NCBI GenBank assembly: GCA_947258975.1
Contig: CAMYKK010000002.1
Span: 62,001 to 126,000, forward strand
Direction: 5' to 3'
Length of the DNA: 64,000 nucleotides
Source of the DNA: an uncultured Gammaproteobacteria bacterium
Lineage (GTDB): Bacteria; Pseudomonadota; Gammaproteobacteria; Arenicellales; JAANXG01
Below, one piece after another: positions 43,960 to 53,512 of this stretch. The notes beneath the pieces were generated by a model. It was not told where the DNA came from and ran no database searches. It worked only from the letters and a program-made list of their open reading frames with translations. The position numbers and the translations under genes were made by a program. Numbering within the stretch: the first letter of the stretch is position 1; every line of letters starts with the position of its first letter.

Positions 43960-45831
43960 TCAACTAGTTGGCGATCGAATCAATAAAGGTAACTCGTCCC
44001 CTTTAAGCGCGGTATTCAAGCGCATCAATGTCTCAATACCCACGACGCCGTCGGCATGGAGCGCATGACGGCGCTGAAACCCGACCACATGTTGCAGTAG
44101 CTCGGTATCAAATATCGGCGTATATTCATCGAGTTCGGACGGAATTCCCCGGGAGGACGCGACGCGCTTTAGCGCCTGGCGCAACCAAAGCACATCCGCA
44201 CCGGCATCATCGAGTGACAGCTGTAGGCTACGCAACGGCGGTGGCCGCCATAACAACCAGTATTCGCCAAACCAGTATGGATCAATGTCGGCGAACGGAA
44301 ACACTACTCGTTCACCAGCAAAGTCGAGACTGACGCGCCCACCTGAAACTTCAGTAACGACGATATAATGAGAGACATCTGTTGAAGATTTCAACACCAG
44401 TATCGCGGCACGATTATGACTACGTAGATTATTCCACGTACCTCGACTCTTGAAGCATCGCAATCTTAATCGTTCAATCTCCCGGCAGACCCGGTCATCA
44501 TCGAGGGAGCCCAAACGCTCGCCCCATAGTGCCGTCAATCTACTGAAGGCTTCCGCCTTGCCGTTTAACGCCGCGTACTCGCGAAGCAACTCGGATATCG
44601 AAGCCGGGTCAATCATCGCGGTGGTAAGCACGTCGCCGACATTCACGTTCGTAACTTGGGTAAACGGACGCTGCCCGATATGAATCTCCTGGTAGAAACA
44701 GTCGTGTGATTCCTTCATTTCCGATCTGCAGGCATCGGCTGCCGCAAGGTCGGGTGCCGCAGTTGGTGATATCAACGCGGGATCCAAGGGAACAGAATCC
44801 GTTGTTGCCGTCACCGGAGCGTCAGCCGCTACCGCGGTCTCCGCTTTTGGTACCATTGCATTCTCAGGTTCGGGGTCGACTGCAGCGGATGTGGGCGCAT
44901 AAATTCGCGCGAACCCTGAGACCCAATCCACGAGTCGATCGCCTACGGGCGTAAAGACCATTACTGCCGCCAAAGATGCGACGGCAGGCAGCCAGACCCA
45001 ATGCGCCCCACCCATCTCGCCTTTTTCCTCACCCAAGACCTCCACGGCAGCGTGGCGAGCGATAGACCTGGTTACCTGGGACTTATCCTGGGCGTAAGCC
45101 CCCATCAGGGCGCGATCACATATTACGTTGATTAATCTGGGCACACCTTCGGAGTTCTGATACACGTGGCGCATGGCTTTATCGGGAAACAACGCCTTTC
45201 TACAGCCGGCCACCTCCAAACGGTAACGAATGTACTCAGAGGTTTCCTGACTGGATAAGGGCTGTAGGTGATAACGTGCGGTAATACGCTGATTGAGTTG
45301 ACGCAAATCGGCACGGCGCAGGATCTTGGACAACTCCGGTTGACCGATAAGAATAATCTGTAGCAGTTTTCGGGTTGTCGTCTCGAGATTAGTGAGTAAT
45401 CGAACTTGCTCTAGTACTGGTCGTGATAGCAGCTGGGCTTCGTCAAAAATCAGCACCGTATGCCGGCCTGCAGCGAAACTTTTCAATAAAGAATCATTGA
45501 GCAGGCTCAAAAGCTGCTTCGGTGATGCTTGCGTTGCATACTCAATTTTCAACTCGTCACAAATAGCCCCCAGAAGTTCATTCTCATCCAAATTTGGGTT
45601 GAGCAGCATGGCGACGTCCACATTGTCCGGCAGCTGGGATAACAAGCATCGACACAGGGTAGTCTTGCCGGTTCCGACTTCGCCGGTGAGCTGGAGAAAG
45701 CCCCCGGATTGTTGAACGCCGTAGAGCAGGTGCGCCATCGCCTCCCGATGCCGCTTGCTCATATACAGGTAGCGAGGATCTGGAGATATTGAAAATGGCG
45801 GTTCGGAAAGCCCAAAGTAGGCCGCGTACAT
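43960..45831 (-). CDS. gspA: GspA/ExeA-type AAA+ ATPase with peptidoglycan-binding domain
   Basis: About 623 residues from the ATG at 45831; a GTG at 45837 is two codons earlier. The N-terminal signature 'MYAAYFGLSEPPFSISPDPR' is that of ExeA. Walker A is 'GEVGTGKTTLCR' and Walker B 'VLIFDEAQLL'. A membrane helix lies near residues 278-297 ('VWLPAVASLAAVMVF'), and the periplasmic part has a peptidase-C39-like region ending 'GEYWLLWRPP'. A PG_binding_1 domain follows near the C terminus ('LQHVVGFQRRHALHADGVVG'). It binds peptidoglycan and uses ATP to assemble the type II secretin with GspB. Confidence 0.92.
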   Translation of the reverse strand: MYAAYFGLSEPPFSISPDPRYLYMSKRHREAMAHLLYGVQQSGGFLQLTGEVGTGKTTLCRCLLSQLPDNVDVAMLLNPNLDENELLGAICDELKIEYATQASPKQLLSLLNDSLLKSFAAGRHTVLIFDEAQLLSRPVLEQVRLLTNLETTTRKLLQIILIGQPELSKILRRADLRQLNQRITARYHLQPLSSQETSEYIRYRLEVAGCRKALFPDKAMRHVYQNSEGVPRLINVICDRALMGAYAQDKSQVTRSIARHAAVEVLGEEKGEMGGAHWVWLPAVASLAAVMVFTPVGDRLVDWVSGFARIYAPTSAAVDPEPENAMVPKAETAVAADAPVTATTDSVPLDPALISPTAAPDLAAADACRSEMKESHDCFYQEIHIGQRPFTQVTNVNVGDVLTTAMIDPASISELLREYAALNGKAEAFSRLTALWGERLGSLDDDRVCREIERLRLRCFKSRGTWNNLRSHNRAAILVLKSSTDVSHYIVVTEVSGGRVSLDFAGERVVFPFADIDPYWFGEYWLLWRPPPLRSLQLSLDDAGADVLWLRQALKRVASSRGIPSELDEYTPIFDTELLQHVVGFQRRHALHADGVVGIETLMRLNTALKGDELPLLIRSPTS

Positions 45832-46047
45832 AATCACACCAGTCTGTTAGGGGGCCAGGGATTATATAATGGGCTGCGACGAAACGGGGACCTTAGCCCA
45901 AATATTCCGCTATGAATCCGGGCGGACTCGTCCTGCGCGTAGTCGCAGGGTCGGGCGGCTGGACGCGGTGCTGCAACGTTGCGAAGCAGGCGACGACTTC
46001 ATGAGCCCCAATTCCGTGTCTTTTTGCCAACAACGTCGTGGCGGCAT

Positions 46048-46950
46048 TCAATGCCCGACTAACACCGCCTTGATTCGTTCTATAAATCCAGCGCCGCGAG
46101 TCATCCACGTTACGAGTTGTTCCAGGGCTCCCTCGTCGGGCGCATCCAACCGGAGCGTCTCGCTGCCCACCGTAAGCGGCGCATCCAGCGAGACGGTAGC
46201 CAGACGGCGAGATAAAAATACCTGCTGTCGATGGGTTTTCAGGTTCTCTGCGATGCGGCCGGCACCACGGATCGCAAGTTGTGGTATTTGCGCCAAATTA
46301 TCGTACACCGCCTCAAGGTCCGGATACAGGCGCAGCAGACGAACAGCGGTTTTGGGTCCGACTCCCGGAAGACCAGGAATATTGTCGACCGCATCACCCA
46401 CAAGCGCCAGGTAATCTCGGATTTGATCACTGCGAACACCAAAACGCTGCACGACACCGTGCACGTCCAGAGTGCGATTACGGGCGTAGTCCCACCAAAG
46501 GTCCCCACCGCTCAGCACCTGGGTCAAATCCTTATCCCCACTCACCACAATATTACGGAAACCCTGGCTACGCATTTGATGGGCGATGGTTGCGATCAGG
46601 TCATCGGCCTCGAATCGTTGGTGGCAAAAACCTCGCATACCCAATGCGCGCGTGAAATCTTGGCAAGCCTTAAACTGCCTCTCCAGCTGCGGTGGCGGAA
46701 GATCCCGGTTTGCCTTGTACGCGGGATATATGTCGTTACGAAATGACGTGGTCAAACTCTCGTCAAACGCAACGGCGACATACTGCGGCCTGGTCTTTTC
46801 CAGGAACTCTGTTAGAAACCTCAGATATCCGTACACGGCGTTAACCGGCGTACCATCGACGGCATTCAGCGTATCCGGCAGCGAAAACCAGGCCCGAAAG
46901 ACGTAAATACTGGCGTCTATGAGATACAAGTCTGTGACTTGTTGCGACAC
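46048..46950 (-). CDS. 5'-3' exonuclease, Xni/ExoIX-like
   Basis: A 300-residue protein equivalent to the polymerase I N-terminal nuclease. 'LYLIDASIYVFRAWFSLPD' has the first metal-binding Asp, 'VAVAFDESLTTSFRNDIYP' and 'ADDLIATIAHQM' follow, and 'VVSGDKDLTQVL' and 'LALVGDAVDNIPGLPGVGPK' carry more acidic ligands and the H3TH DNA-binding motif. It lacks the polymerase domain. It could trim flaps or Okazaki-fragment primers; Xni of E. coli has structure-specific activity. Single gene. The 210 bases between it and gspA (45838-46047) hold no supported gene. Confidence 0.88.
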   Translation of the reverse strand: MSQQVTDLYLIDASIYVFRAWFSLPDTLNAVDGTPVNAVYGYLRFLTEFLEKTRPQYVAVAFDESLTTSFRNDIYPAYKANRDLPPPQLERQFKACQDFTRALGMRGFCHQRFEADDLIATIAHQMRSQGFRNIVVSGDKDLTQVLSGGDLWWDYARNRTLDVHGVVQRFGVRSDQIRDYLALVGDAVDNIPGLPGVGPKTAVRLLRLYPDLEAVYDNLAQIPQLAIRGAGRIAENLKTHRQQVFLSRRLATVSLDAPLTVGSETLRLDAPDEGALEQLVTWMTRGAGFIERIKAVLVGH

Positions 46951-47330
46951 AGCCTGTTATCCCGCCGTGATGGAAGATCTCGCCACCACGGATGTTGCGC
47001 CGCACACGTAATGATTCATCATGCGGAATGGTGCGCTAAATTCAGCCAATCATAAATACGGAGTGTTGCGAATCCGGCAAACGCATTCATGCGGCACACA
47101 GTGGTCTTCGGCCACGGAATTCATGCACACAACTCACTTTCCTCCAAGCGATGCCTCACCGCTGCAGCTCCGACGGTGATACCCGATGTGGAGATCGATA
47201 ACCCGAGGCCGCATCAACAATTGCTCCTGGCATCAGCGTCGAACAGAGTTTTGGCCAACAGAGAATTGGCCGACTATAGTTAGGACAAACATCGAACCGT
47301 CCACATAGTTCACCGCACGGGGGCACATTT
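46951..47330. other. 380-base intergenic region, no gene identified
   Basis: Plus-strand open frames are short and lack ribosome sites. It should contain the promoters of the exonuclease (leftward) and the cyclophilin-like gene (rightward), but I could not place convincing boxes. Confidence 0.5.
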
Positions 47331-47705
47331 ATGCGTAAGCTGAAAATGATCATCGGTTCTGTCGAACTATCCGCGCAACTATATGACACACCGACTGCTG
47401 ACGCCATCTATAACTCGCTTCCCATAGAGTCGGAGGCGCACACTTGGGGCGAAGAGGTATATTTCTCAACGCCGATCAAGGTTATCCGGGAATCCAACGC
47501 CACGGATGTCGTGGACGCGGGTGAATTAGCGTTTTGGGTTGAGGGCAACAGCATCGCCATTGGTTTCGGGAGAACCCCGATATCCGTCGGCGACGAAATT
47601 CGGCTCGCCGCCAAGACCAACATCTGGGGCTGTGCGCTGCAGCCAGTAGACGCGCTGCGAGCCGCTCGCGACGGTGATCCTGTAAAGTTGGAAAGGATCG
47701 ACTAG
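47331..47705 (+). CDS. Cyclophilin-like fold protein (PF04126 type)
   Basis: A 124-residue single-domain protein: 'LKMIIGSVELSAQLYDTPTA', 'LPIESEAHTWGEEVYFSTPI', 'GELAFWVEGNSIAIGFGRTP', 'LAAKTNIWG'. This is the pattern of cyclophilin-like beta-barrel proteins such as TM1367. It lacks the catalytic residues known for peptidyl-prolyl isomerases, so activity is not established. Small cytoplasmic protein with no obvious partner; converges on the YkgJ-type gene. Confidence 0.8.
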   Translation: MRKLKMIIGSVELSAQLYDTPTADAIYNSLPIESEAHTWGEEVYFSTPIKVIRESNATDVVDAGELAFWVEGNSIAIGFGRTPISVGDEIRLAAKTNIWGCALQPVDALRAARDGDPVKLERID

Positions 47706-47752
47706 GCGCCGGATTCCGGCTCGCCACCGCTGCTGTGCGCCGCGCTGCGTGC

Positions 47753-48589
47753 TTAGGATTCCCGGCGCCGCGCCATGCGCTTGTCCTTCGCGTCATCCTT
47801 GACCGGAATGCTCATCTCCCCGAACAGGACTTGCTTCAAGAAGCGAAATGCAAATTGTAGAAGCTCTTCCTCATTATCGAGCAACTTCCCTCTGGCCTCG
47901 TCATCGATATCGAAGACTTCTTCAAATCCGTCGGTCTGGATGAACTCACGGAAACTGTCGATATCGTAGCTGCACATGTCAAAAAGCTGCAGTGAACGTT
48001 CCGACGGTGCACCGACTGTGGGGCCGCTGGAGCGCTTTTTGAGAATAACATCCCGCCAGGCGCGGTTGTGGTCATCGTAATCGTCGCAGCCTTGCTCTTC
48101 TCGATATTCACGCACCGTCAGGGTCCGGGGTTCTTCATGGCCGAGGCAGTGCTTTTCTTTTACCATGAAGAAGATGTCCTCCACAGCAGCGCTGTCCTTC
48201 TTGCGCACGCCCATGCTGCCCAATGCGTAATAACGGCACGCGGCCGGCCGGTCCTGGTATACGCTGCAACCTTCTTCCGCGAGAAACACACACTCGCTAG
48301 TACCGGGCTTGGTATTCATCTTCAGCCCCGGCATATTGTGAAAATCCATCGCGAATGGCGTCGTGTAGCGGGCAACGAACTCAGAGGAGCTCAGACCAAA
48401 CCGCTGCTTCAAACGCAGGATGTCGTACGGCGTGATCTGAATATCGATATTTTTACAGCACGCGTTAAAACACGCGATGCCCTTGTGACAGTGAAATTGA
48501 ATTTCATCGTCCAGCATCAACTCCACCGGCTGCACAGGACTGGAATACGGTATTTCCTCTTTGATCTTTGTCAAATCATCGGCAGCCAT
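47753..48589 (-). CDS. YkgJ-type cysteine-cluster (Fe-S/zinc) protein
   Basis: A 278-residue protein. The N-terminal half carries the YkgJ CxxxCxxxxCC-type cluster: 'FHCHKGIACFNACCKNIDI', then 'SECVFLAEEGCSVYQDRPAA' and 'CRYYALG', and later 'KHCLGHEEPR' and 'EQGCDDYDDH'. Members are thought to bind an iron-sulfur cluster or zinc; no reaction is established. The C-terminal half is charged and unassigned. It sits immediately downstream of aprA's terminator and is not part of that operon. Homologues often appear near sulfur-oxidation genes, which I note only as inference. Confidence 0.85.
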   Translation of the reverse strand: MAADDLTKIKEEIPYSSPVQPVELMLDDEIQFHCHKGIACFNACCKNIDIQITPYDILRLKQRFGLSSSEFVARYTTPFAMDFHNMPGLKMNTKPGTSECVFLAEEGCSVYQDRPAACRYYALGSMGVRKKDSAAVEDIFFMVKEKHCLGHEEPRTLTVREYREEQGCDDYDDHNRAWRDVILKKRSSGPTVGAPSERSLQLFDMCSYDIDSFREFIQTDGFEEVFDIDDEARGKLLDNEEELLQFAFRFLKQVLFGEMSIPVKDDAKDKRMARRRES

Positions 48590-48726
48590 GGATAATCCTT
48601 TAAAATAATTGCGGGCACGATGGTGCGTGTCCGGCCCAATTGTCTACCAGCTTTATAGCTTAACAACTATTGGCGCCGGCCTGCTCAGCTTCGTCAGTGT
48701 AATCCCCATATGTCCATCCGGGCAAT

Positions 48727-48758
48727 AAAAAGGCCAGGCATTCGAACGATGCCCGGCC
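48727..48758 (-). terminator. Rho-independent terminator downstream of aprA
   Basis: GGCCAGGCAT (48732-48741) pairs with ATGCCCGGCC (48749-48758), with a single A-C mismatch and a 7-base loop. The AATAAAAA to its left forms the T-run on the minus strand, about 25 bases after the aprA stop. Confidence 0.85.
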
Positions 48759-48782
48759 CATTATTCGCTGCGAAAGTCGTGT

Positions 48783-50750
48783 CTAAACCGGACTACCGTC
48801 CCTTGCAAGGCCCTCCGGCTCACTCTCGCCGTCGTACTTGACCAGTTGCTTGTACTGCACCTTTTTCAGGCTCCATTCGCCGGTGTCGCGGTTATAAGTG
48901 GAATTTACGAAGCATTTCCAGTTGTCATCATCCAAGTCCAAAAAATCCATGCGGTAGTAATAACCCGGGTAACGGGTTTCCTCGCGGAACTGGATATGCC
49001 GCATATGCGCTTCCGCCGCTAGGATCCGGTGATAGTTCTCCCACGCCCGCAGCAGCTCGTGCAGGTCCTTGGCACGCATCTTCTGGGCGTCCTCGCGGAT
49101 CATCACCAGTTTCTTCTCCGCGATTTCCAGCATCTTGGCGTTGGTCTGATACCAGGTCGAGACACCCGCTACGTATTCGTCCATGATCTTCTGCAGGCGG
49201 AACTGCAGCATCTTGGGGGTAATGTAGTGGGGATTCACGTCGATCGCGGTGGTGTAGTCTTTGTGCTCGAGGTAGGTCTTGACCGGGCGGTAAATCTCTT
49301 CCACCAATTCATCGACAGTGCGCGACATCTCGGGTTTCCAATCCTTGTTGTCCATGGCGTATTTCAACATCGCCTTGGCCGCGATACGGCCCTCGGCGTG
49401 CGAGCCGGATGAGAACTTATGACCCGAGGCACCGACGCCGTCTCCCGCGGTGAACAGTCCTTTCACCGTGGTCATGCGGTTGTAGCCCCAATGGTAGTAA
49501 TCCGGGGTTCCCGGGATATCGTCGGGACCTGAGCACCAGATCCCCGCACAACCTGCATGCGAACCAAGAAGATACGGCTCGGTTGGCATCAATTCGGACA
49601 TCTCTTTATCCGGCTCGATATTCTCACCGGCCCACACCCCGCATTGAGCGATGGTCATGTCCAGAAAGTCCTCCCACGCCTCGGCCTCCAGGTGTTTGAC
49701 CTCCTTGGGGGTCATGGTCTCGGCGAGTTTTGCCATGGCGGTGGGGGTATCCATCAAGATCGGACCCCGTCCCTCTCGCATTTCCTTCATCATCAGGTGG
49801 TTGCGCAGGCAGGTGCCCATCTTCATGCCGTCTGCATAGGTATCGTACTTGTTATCCGCAAGGATGCTGTAGTTTTTCGTTTGATAATCTTCACCGAACG
49901 CGTTCATCGCCTGAGCCTTGAACAGCAGGAACCATGCGCCGACCGGACCATAACCGTCTTTGAACCGTGCCGGGACGAAACGGTTTTCCATCAAGGTCAA
50001 CTCCGCCCCGCATTCCGCCGCCATCGCGTAGGTGGATCCCGCATTCCATACCGGGTACCAGGCGCGGCCGGTGCCCTCGCCCACGGAACGGGGACGGAAG
50101 ACGTTCACAGCGCCGCCTGCGGCGAGCAGGCAAGCTTTGAACTTGTAGATGAAAAGCTTGTTGTCGCGAACGCTGAAACCGGCGGCACCCGAGACTCGCG
50201 TGGGGTCGTTCTTATCAGTAACGAGGCGCACGATAAACACGCGCTCTTCAATCCGGTCCATGCCCAGGGCTTTTTTGGCTGCTTCAGCCACGATCCACTT
50301 GTAGGATTCTCCGTTGATCATGATTTGCCAACGGCCGGAACGCACTGGTTTACCACCCTCGGTCAGTTTCTTACTCTCGTCACCCTTTTGCTTCCAGATA
50401 GGCAGGCCCCATTCCTCGAAATTATGCACCGAGTCATCGACATGACGGCCGACGTCGTAAACGAGGTCTTCGCGCACAATGCCCATGAGGTCGCCACGTA
50501 CATACCGAACGTAGTCAGCGGGATCGTTTTCGCCCATGTAGGTATTTATTGCGGACAGGCCCTGCGCTACCGCGCCGGATCGATCCAGCGCTGCCTTGTC
50601 GACCAACTTCACTTTCAGGTCAGGCATCTTCTCCAGCCAGCGGCCGATTTCAAATGCCGCGCCACAGGACGCCATACCGCCTCCAATGAGGAGGATATCA
50701 ACTTCCTCCTCGATGATCTCCGGATTACCGAAACCGTATTCTTCAGCCAT
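48783..50750 (-). CDS. aprA: Adenylylsulfate reductase alpha subunit
   Basis: A 655-residue FAD subunit of dissimilatory APS reductase, which interconverts APS with sulfite plus AMP; in sulfur oxidisers it runs towards APS. I start at the ATG at 50750, preceded by GAGGAAGAATTA, rather than at 50783. The FAD-binding 'VDILLIGGGMASCGAAFEIG' is at about residue 18, and 'VKLVDKAALDRSGAVAQGLS', 'GRWQIMINGESYKWIVAEAA', 'LRNHLMMKEMREGRGPILMD' and 'AGDGVGASGHKFSSGSHAEG' are all AprA signatures. The length is near the usual 620-660. It follows aprB in an aprBA operon, ends at a strong terminator, and has no AprM gene beside it. Confidence 0.98.
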   Translation of the reverse strand: MAEEYGFGNPEIIEEEVDILLIGGGMASCGAAFEIGRWLEKMPDLKVKLVDKAALDRSGAVAQGLSAINTYMGENDPADYVRYVRGDLMGIVREDLVYDVGRHVDDSVHNFEEWGLPIWKQKGDESKKLTEGGKPVRSGRWQIMINGESYKWIVAEAAKKALGMDRIEERVFIVRLVTDKNDPTRVSGAAGFSVRDNKLFIYKFKACLLAAGGAVNVFRPRSVGEGTGRAWYPVWNAGSTYAMAAECGAELTLMENRFVPARFKDGYGPVGAWFLLFKAQAMNAFGEDYQTKNYSILADNKYDTYADGMKMGTCLRNHLMMKEMREGRGPILMDTPTAMAKLAETMTPKEVKHLEAEAWEDFLDMTIAQCGVWAGENIEPDKEMSELMPTEPYLLGSHAGCAGIWCSGPDDIPGTPDYYHWGYNRMTTVKGLFTAGDGVGASGHKFSSGSHAEGRIAAKAMLKYAMDNKDWKPEMSRTVDELVEEIYRPVKTYLEHKDYTTAIDVNPHYITPKMLQFRLQKIMDEYVAGVSTWYQTNAKMLEIAEKKLVMIREDAQKMRAKDLHELLRAWENYHRILAAEAHMRHIQFREETRYPGYYYRMDFLDLDDDNWKCFVNSTYNRDTGEWSLKKVQYKQLVKYDGESEPEGLARDGSPV

Positions 50751-50845
50751 TAATTCTTCCTCAATACGTAGTTGGTAAAGCACACTGCCACGCCGCTAAC
50801 CCTAAGCGTCGTCTTGCGTGGTAGGGCCATTGTAATCAGTTCGTT

Positions 50846-51310
50846 TTACGCCGCGCCGAACTGACTCATATCACAGGAATGCGTGCTCTTGGTAAACAGG
50901 GTCGCGTGATCCGTAAGCTCGTCCAGGTTTGCGTCGGGTTTCGCACCATACGGATCAATCGAGCCTTCCGCGGTAGTTCGAATCGGGAATTTGAAACGTT
51001 TCATCGTGCCATTACGAAACTTAATCGTCCACATGATTGACTCAGTCCCCCGCAACGGCTGCACAGAGGCGCCCAGCGGAACTACATCTGCGTAATGACG
51101 ACACTCGATAGCCTGCTGGGGACAAATCTTCACGCAACTGTAGCACTCCCAGCATTGCTCTGGCTCTTGGTTGTAAGCCTTCATCGCGTGGCCAGTCTCT
51201 GATCCGTCTTTATCCAAACGCATGAGATCGTGGGGGCAGATATACATACACGCGGTCTTGTCCTGACCTTTGCAGCCGTCGCATTTATCAGTTCGTACAA
51301 ATGTAGGCAT
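50846..51310 (-). CDS. aprB: Adenylylsulfate reductase beta subunit
   Basis: A 154-residue iron-sulfur subunit with two [4Fe-4S] motifs: 'CDGCKGQDKTACMYICP' (the first with the AprB-specific insertion) and 'CWECYSCVKICP'. The C-terminal tail that wraps around AprA is present ('MWTIKFRNGTMKRFKFP', 'DELTDHATLF'). GGAGAG precedes the ATG at 51310. aprA begins about 95 bases after its stop. Electrons from the AprA flavin leave through these clusters, probably to QmoAB. Confidence 0.98.
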   Translation of the reverse strand: MPTFVRTDKCDGCKGQDKTACMYICPHDLMRLDKDGSETGHAMKAYNQEPEQCWECYSCVKICPQQAIECRHYADVVPLGASVQPLRGTESIMWTIKFRNGTMKRFKFPIRTTAEGSIDPYGAKPDANLDELTDHATLFTKSTHSCDMSQFGAA

Positions 51311-51707
51311 TATTGCTCTCCGTCAAACCGTTATATTTGAGATACTCAAGTTTCAAGGCGTGGTCAATTTGACCTTGTCCCCATGTGGGTCGCATCCCCG
51401 TGCGGACAGGGCCATACCGGCCTCAGGCTCGGGGGACTACAGAGGGTAATGAGTTCCGTAGCGTAAAACTAATCATTTTTGCGGAAGTCCGTATAAGAAT
51501 CCTTTATTCACACATCCTTCGTAGGGAAATGATGGCCCGTGTGGCCGGGCGGGTCGGCCATGAGCCCGAATATTGCGCCAAGCCCCCCCCTGCTTCTTGA
51601 TCTTGCCAGGCAACCTGGAGAGGAAATGTCGCCGTGTCACACACAGCAGGGGGTTCAGCCGCACGAGTCCTGCGTCAATTTCCAGGGTTCTTGGTGCAAT
51701 TTGCGGA
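51311..51707. promoter_or_regulatory. Upstream region of aprBA, 397 bases without a gene
   Basis: No convincing gene on either strand. It should include the aprBA promoter near 51320-51500; a TTATAC at about 51492 on the minus strand could be a -10 box, but no matching -35 was found. Near 51680-51707, 'cttggtgcaat' recurs in the gap near 9318, just after the stop of the kinase gene, as a possible short shared sequence. Confidence 0.35.
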
Positions 51708-52319
51708 CTAGGGCGCTTGACGGCGCTTCACGATTTCTCGATAGCGGTTCAGGTCGCCATTATAACGCCCGATGATCAGTTCGCGTTGGCGCAAGCGGGA
51801 ATCAATCGCCTCATCGTACTCGCGGACTTGGGCATGTAGTGATTCGATGTCACGTCGCAGTCCTTCATCAGCGGAGGCCTGTGCAGCGAGTTTCTGCAGC
51901 TCGCTCAGATTCTCCTGTAGCTTTGACTTAAATTTCTCGTCGCTTTTCAACATCTTTTCTAGCGACGCCAAGCGTTCATCCCGGGCACGAATTATGCTCT
52001 GCTCACTGTCATAGATCGACAACAAATGGTTCTCGCGGCGGCGTTGCTCTTCGGCGCGTATGTCCTCTTCCTGTCGTGTGATCTCAGCCGCTCTTGCCGC
52101 CTCCAACTCATCCCTCGTCGCCGGTGCTTCGTGCACGTCGACCTTTAATCCGCGGTCGTCGATTTCGGTTACGCGCGATCGGGCGCATTCATCGGCGGCG
52201 ATATCGCCGTAGTGCCATTTCCCGGTTGCGTCCTGGCACTTCTTGATGGTTTGCGACGAAACATGATCGGCCGGCACGGCCAACACGACAATAAACGATA
52301 ACGCTATGAGTCGATTCAC
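51708..52319 (-). CDS. Secreted DUF4124-type coiled-coil protein
   Basis: A 203-residue protein with a signal peptide ('LIALSFIVVLAVPADHVSS'). A short DUF4124-like unit follows ('KKCQDATGKWHYGDIAADE'), then about 120 residues of Glu/Arg-rich coiled coil ('ITRQEEDIRAEEQRRREN', 'LASLEKMLKSDEKFKSKLQE'). Periplasmic location is expected. The function is unknown. Single gene upstream of aprBA, on the same strand but separated by the 397-base gap. Confidence 0.75.
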   Translation of the reverse strand: MNRLIALSFIVVLAVPADHVSSQTIKKCQDATGKWHYGDIAADECARSRVTEIDDRGLKVDVHEAPATRDELEAARAAEITRQEEDIRAEEQRRRENHLLSIYDSEQSIIRARDERLASLEKMLKSDEKFKSKLQENLSELQKLAAQASADEGLRRDIESLHAQVREYDEAIDSRLRQRELIIGRYNGDLNRYREIVKRRQAP

Positions 52320-52491
52320 GAGGTTCAGTTGGTACTTATCCGGTTAAGACCCTGATTTTCAACATAAGCTGCATTGCGTAAAAGTCAAGGCGATAGGGAA
52401 TCTCAAGCCACTACACCGCCGGCGCAGGTGGCCCGTGGTGCCTGCGCCCCAGTCAACAGCACGGTGACTTTATCGCAGACACGACGCGGTT

Positions 52492-53298
52492 TCACGAGGC
52501 CGACCCGATTGATCTGCTGTGCCCCGGAAATCTGAGCAGCAGCCATAGTCCGATCACGATCATCGGCAGGCTCAACAGCTGACCGACGGTAATCCAACCG
52601 AGTGCGAGATATCCAATATGGGCATCGGGTACCCGCACAAACTCAATCGTGAAACGAAACACGCCGTAAACAACGAGGAACAAACCGGAGACCGCGCCAG
52701 CCGCCCGGGGGCGGGCCGAATAAATCCACAACACGATAAACAACACCAGTCCCTCCAGGAGCGCTTCATACAGCATTGATGGGTGACGAGGTTGTCCGCT
52801 CGGGTCGGTACCGGGAAAGCGCATGCCCCACGGCAGGTCAGTTATCTTTCCCCACAGCTCCTGATTGATGAAGTTTCCAATCCGGCCCGCGCCCAGACCC
52901 ACTGGCACCAAAGGCGCCAAAAAATCGGTCACCAACAAAAATTGCCGGCGTGTGTTGCGGCCATACAGCCACATGGCCGCCAATACGCCCAATAACCCAC
53001 CGTGAAAGGACATGCCACCGGTCCAAAGGTAGAATATTTCCAACGGATGCTGCAGATAATATCCGGCGCTGTAGAACAGTATGTACCCAAATCTACCGCC
53101 GACAATGACTCCCACAGCCACGTAGAACAGTAGGTCTGCGACGTCTTGTTTGCGCCACTGCGAACCGGGAAGCCCGGCGCGGTAAACGCCTAACCAGTAT
53201 CCGCCTAGAAAACCGACCAGGTACATCAGGCCATACCAGTGCACTTGGACCGCGCCGACACCAAATGCGACCGGATCGATATTCGGATGAGTGAGCAT
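52492..53298 (-). CDS. lgt: Prolipoprotein diacylglyceryl transferase
   Basis: A 268-residue inner-membrane enzyme with about seven helices that transfers diacylglycerol from phosphatidylglycerol to the lipobox cysteine of prolipoproteins. The signature 'GRIGNFINQELWGKITDLPW' contains the key Arg/Asn, with 'HWYGLMYLVGFLGGYWLG' near the N terminus and 'RFGYILFYSAGYYLQHPLEI' (start of the second loop) and 'GGMSFHGGLLGVLAAMW' also intact. It would process the lipoprotein encoded at 34.0-34.9 kb, among others. Single gene. Confidence 0.97.
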   Translation of the reverse strand: MLTHPNIDPVAFGVGAVQVHWYGLMYLVGFLGGYWLGVYRAGLPGSQWRKQDVADLLFYVAVGVIVGGRFGYILFYSAGYYLQHPLEIFYLWTGGMSFHGGLLGVLAAMWLYGRNTRRQFLLVTDFLAPLVPVGLGAGRIGNFINQELWGKITDLPWGMRFPGTDPSGQPRHPSMLYEALLEGLVLFIVLWIYSARPRAAGAVSGLFLVVYGVFRFTIEFVRVPDAHIGYLALGWITVGQLLSLPMIVIGLWLLLRFPGHSRSIGSAS

Positions 53299-53512
53299 AA
53301 CTGATACGTCGGTGCCGATTTGTGGACAGTTTGGGTACCGCCGATACTATAGCGCAACACTCCGGCACAAAAACCTTACCGCCGCGTAATCCGCAAATTG
53401 CCGCCGGGCGACCCGGCGTTGGCGCAGTCTCGCGGGCTTGAACTTGCGACCGATCGCCAATTCGTTTCTAATGCTTGACTCTTCCAGTCGGGTATTTCTT
53501 TGTTTGCGGTCG

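Noticed and set aside
49557-50753. A 398-codon open frame on the plus strand inside aprA
   Set aside because: aprA is unmistakable on the other strand; the frame is a shadow of its codon use.
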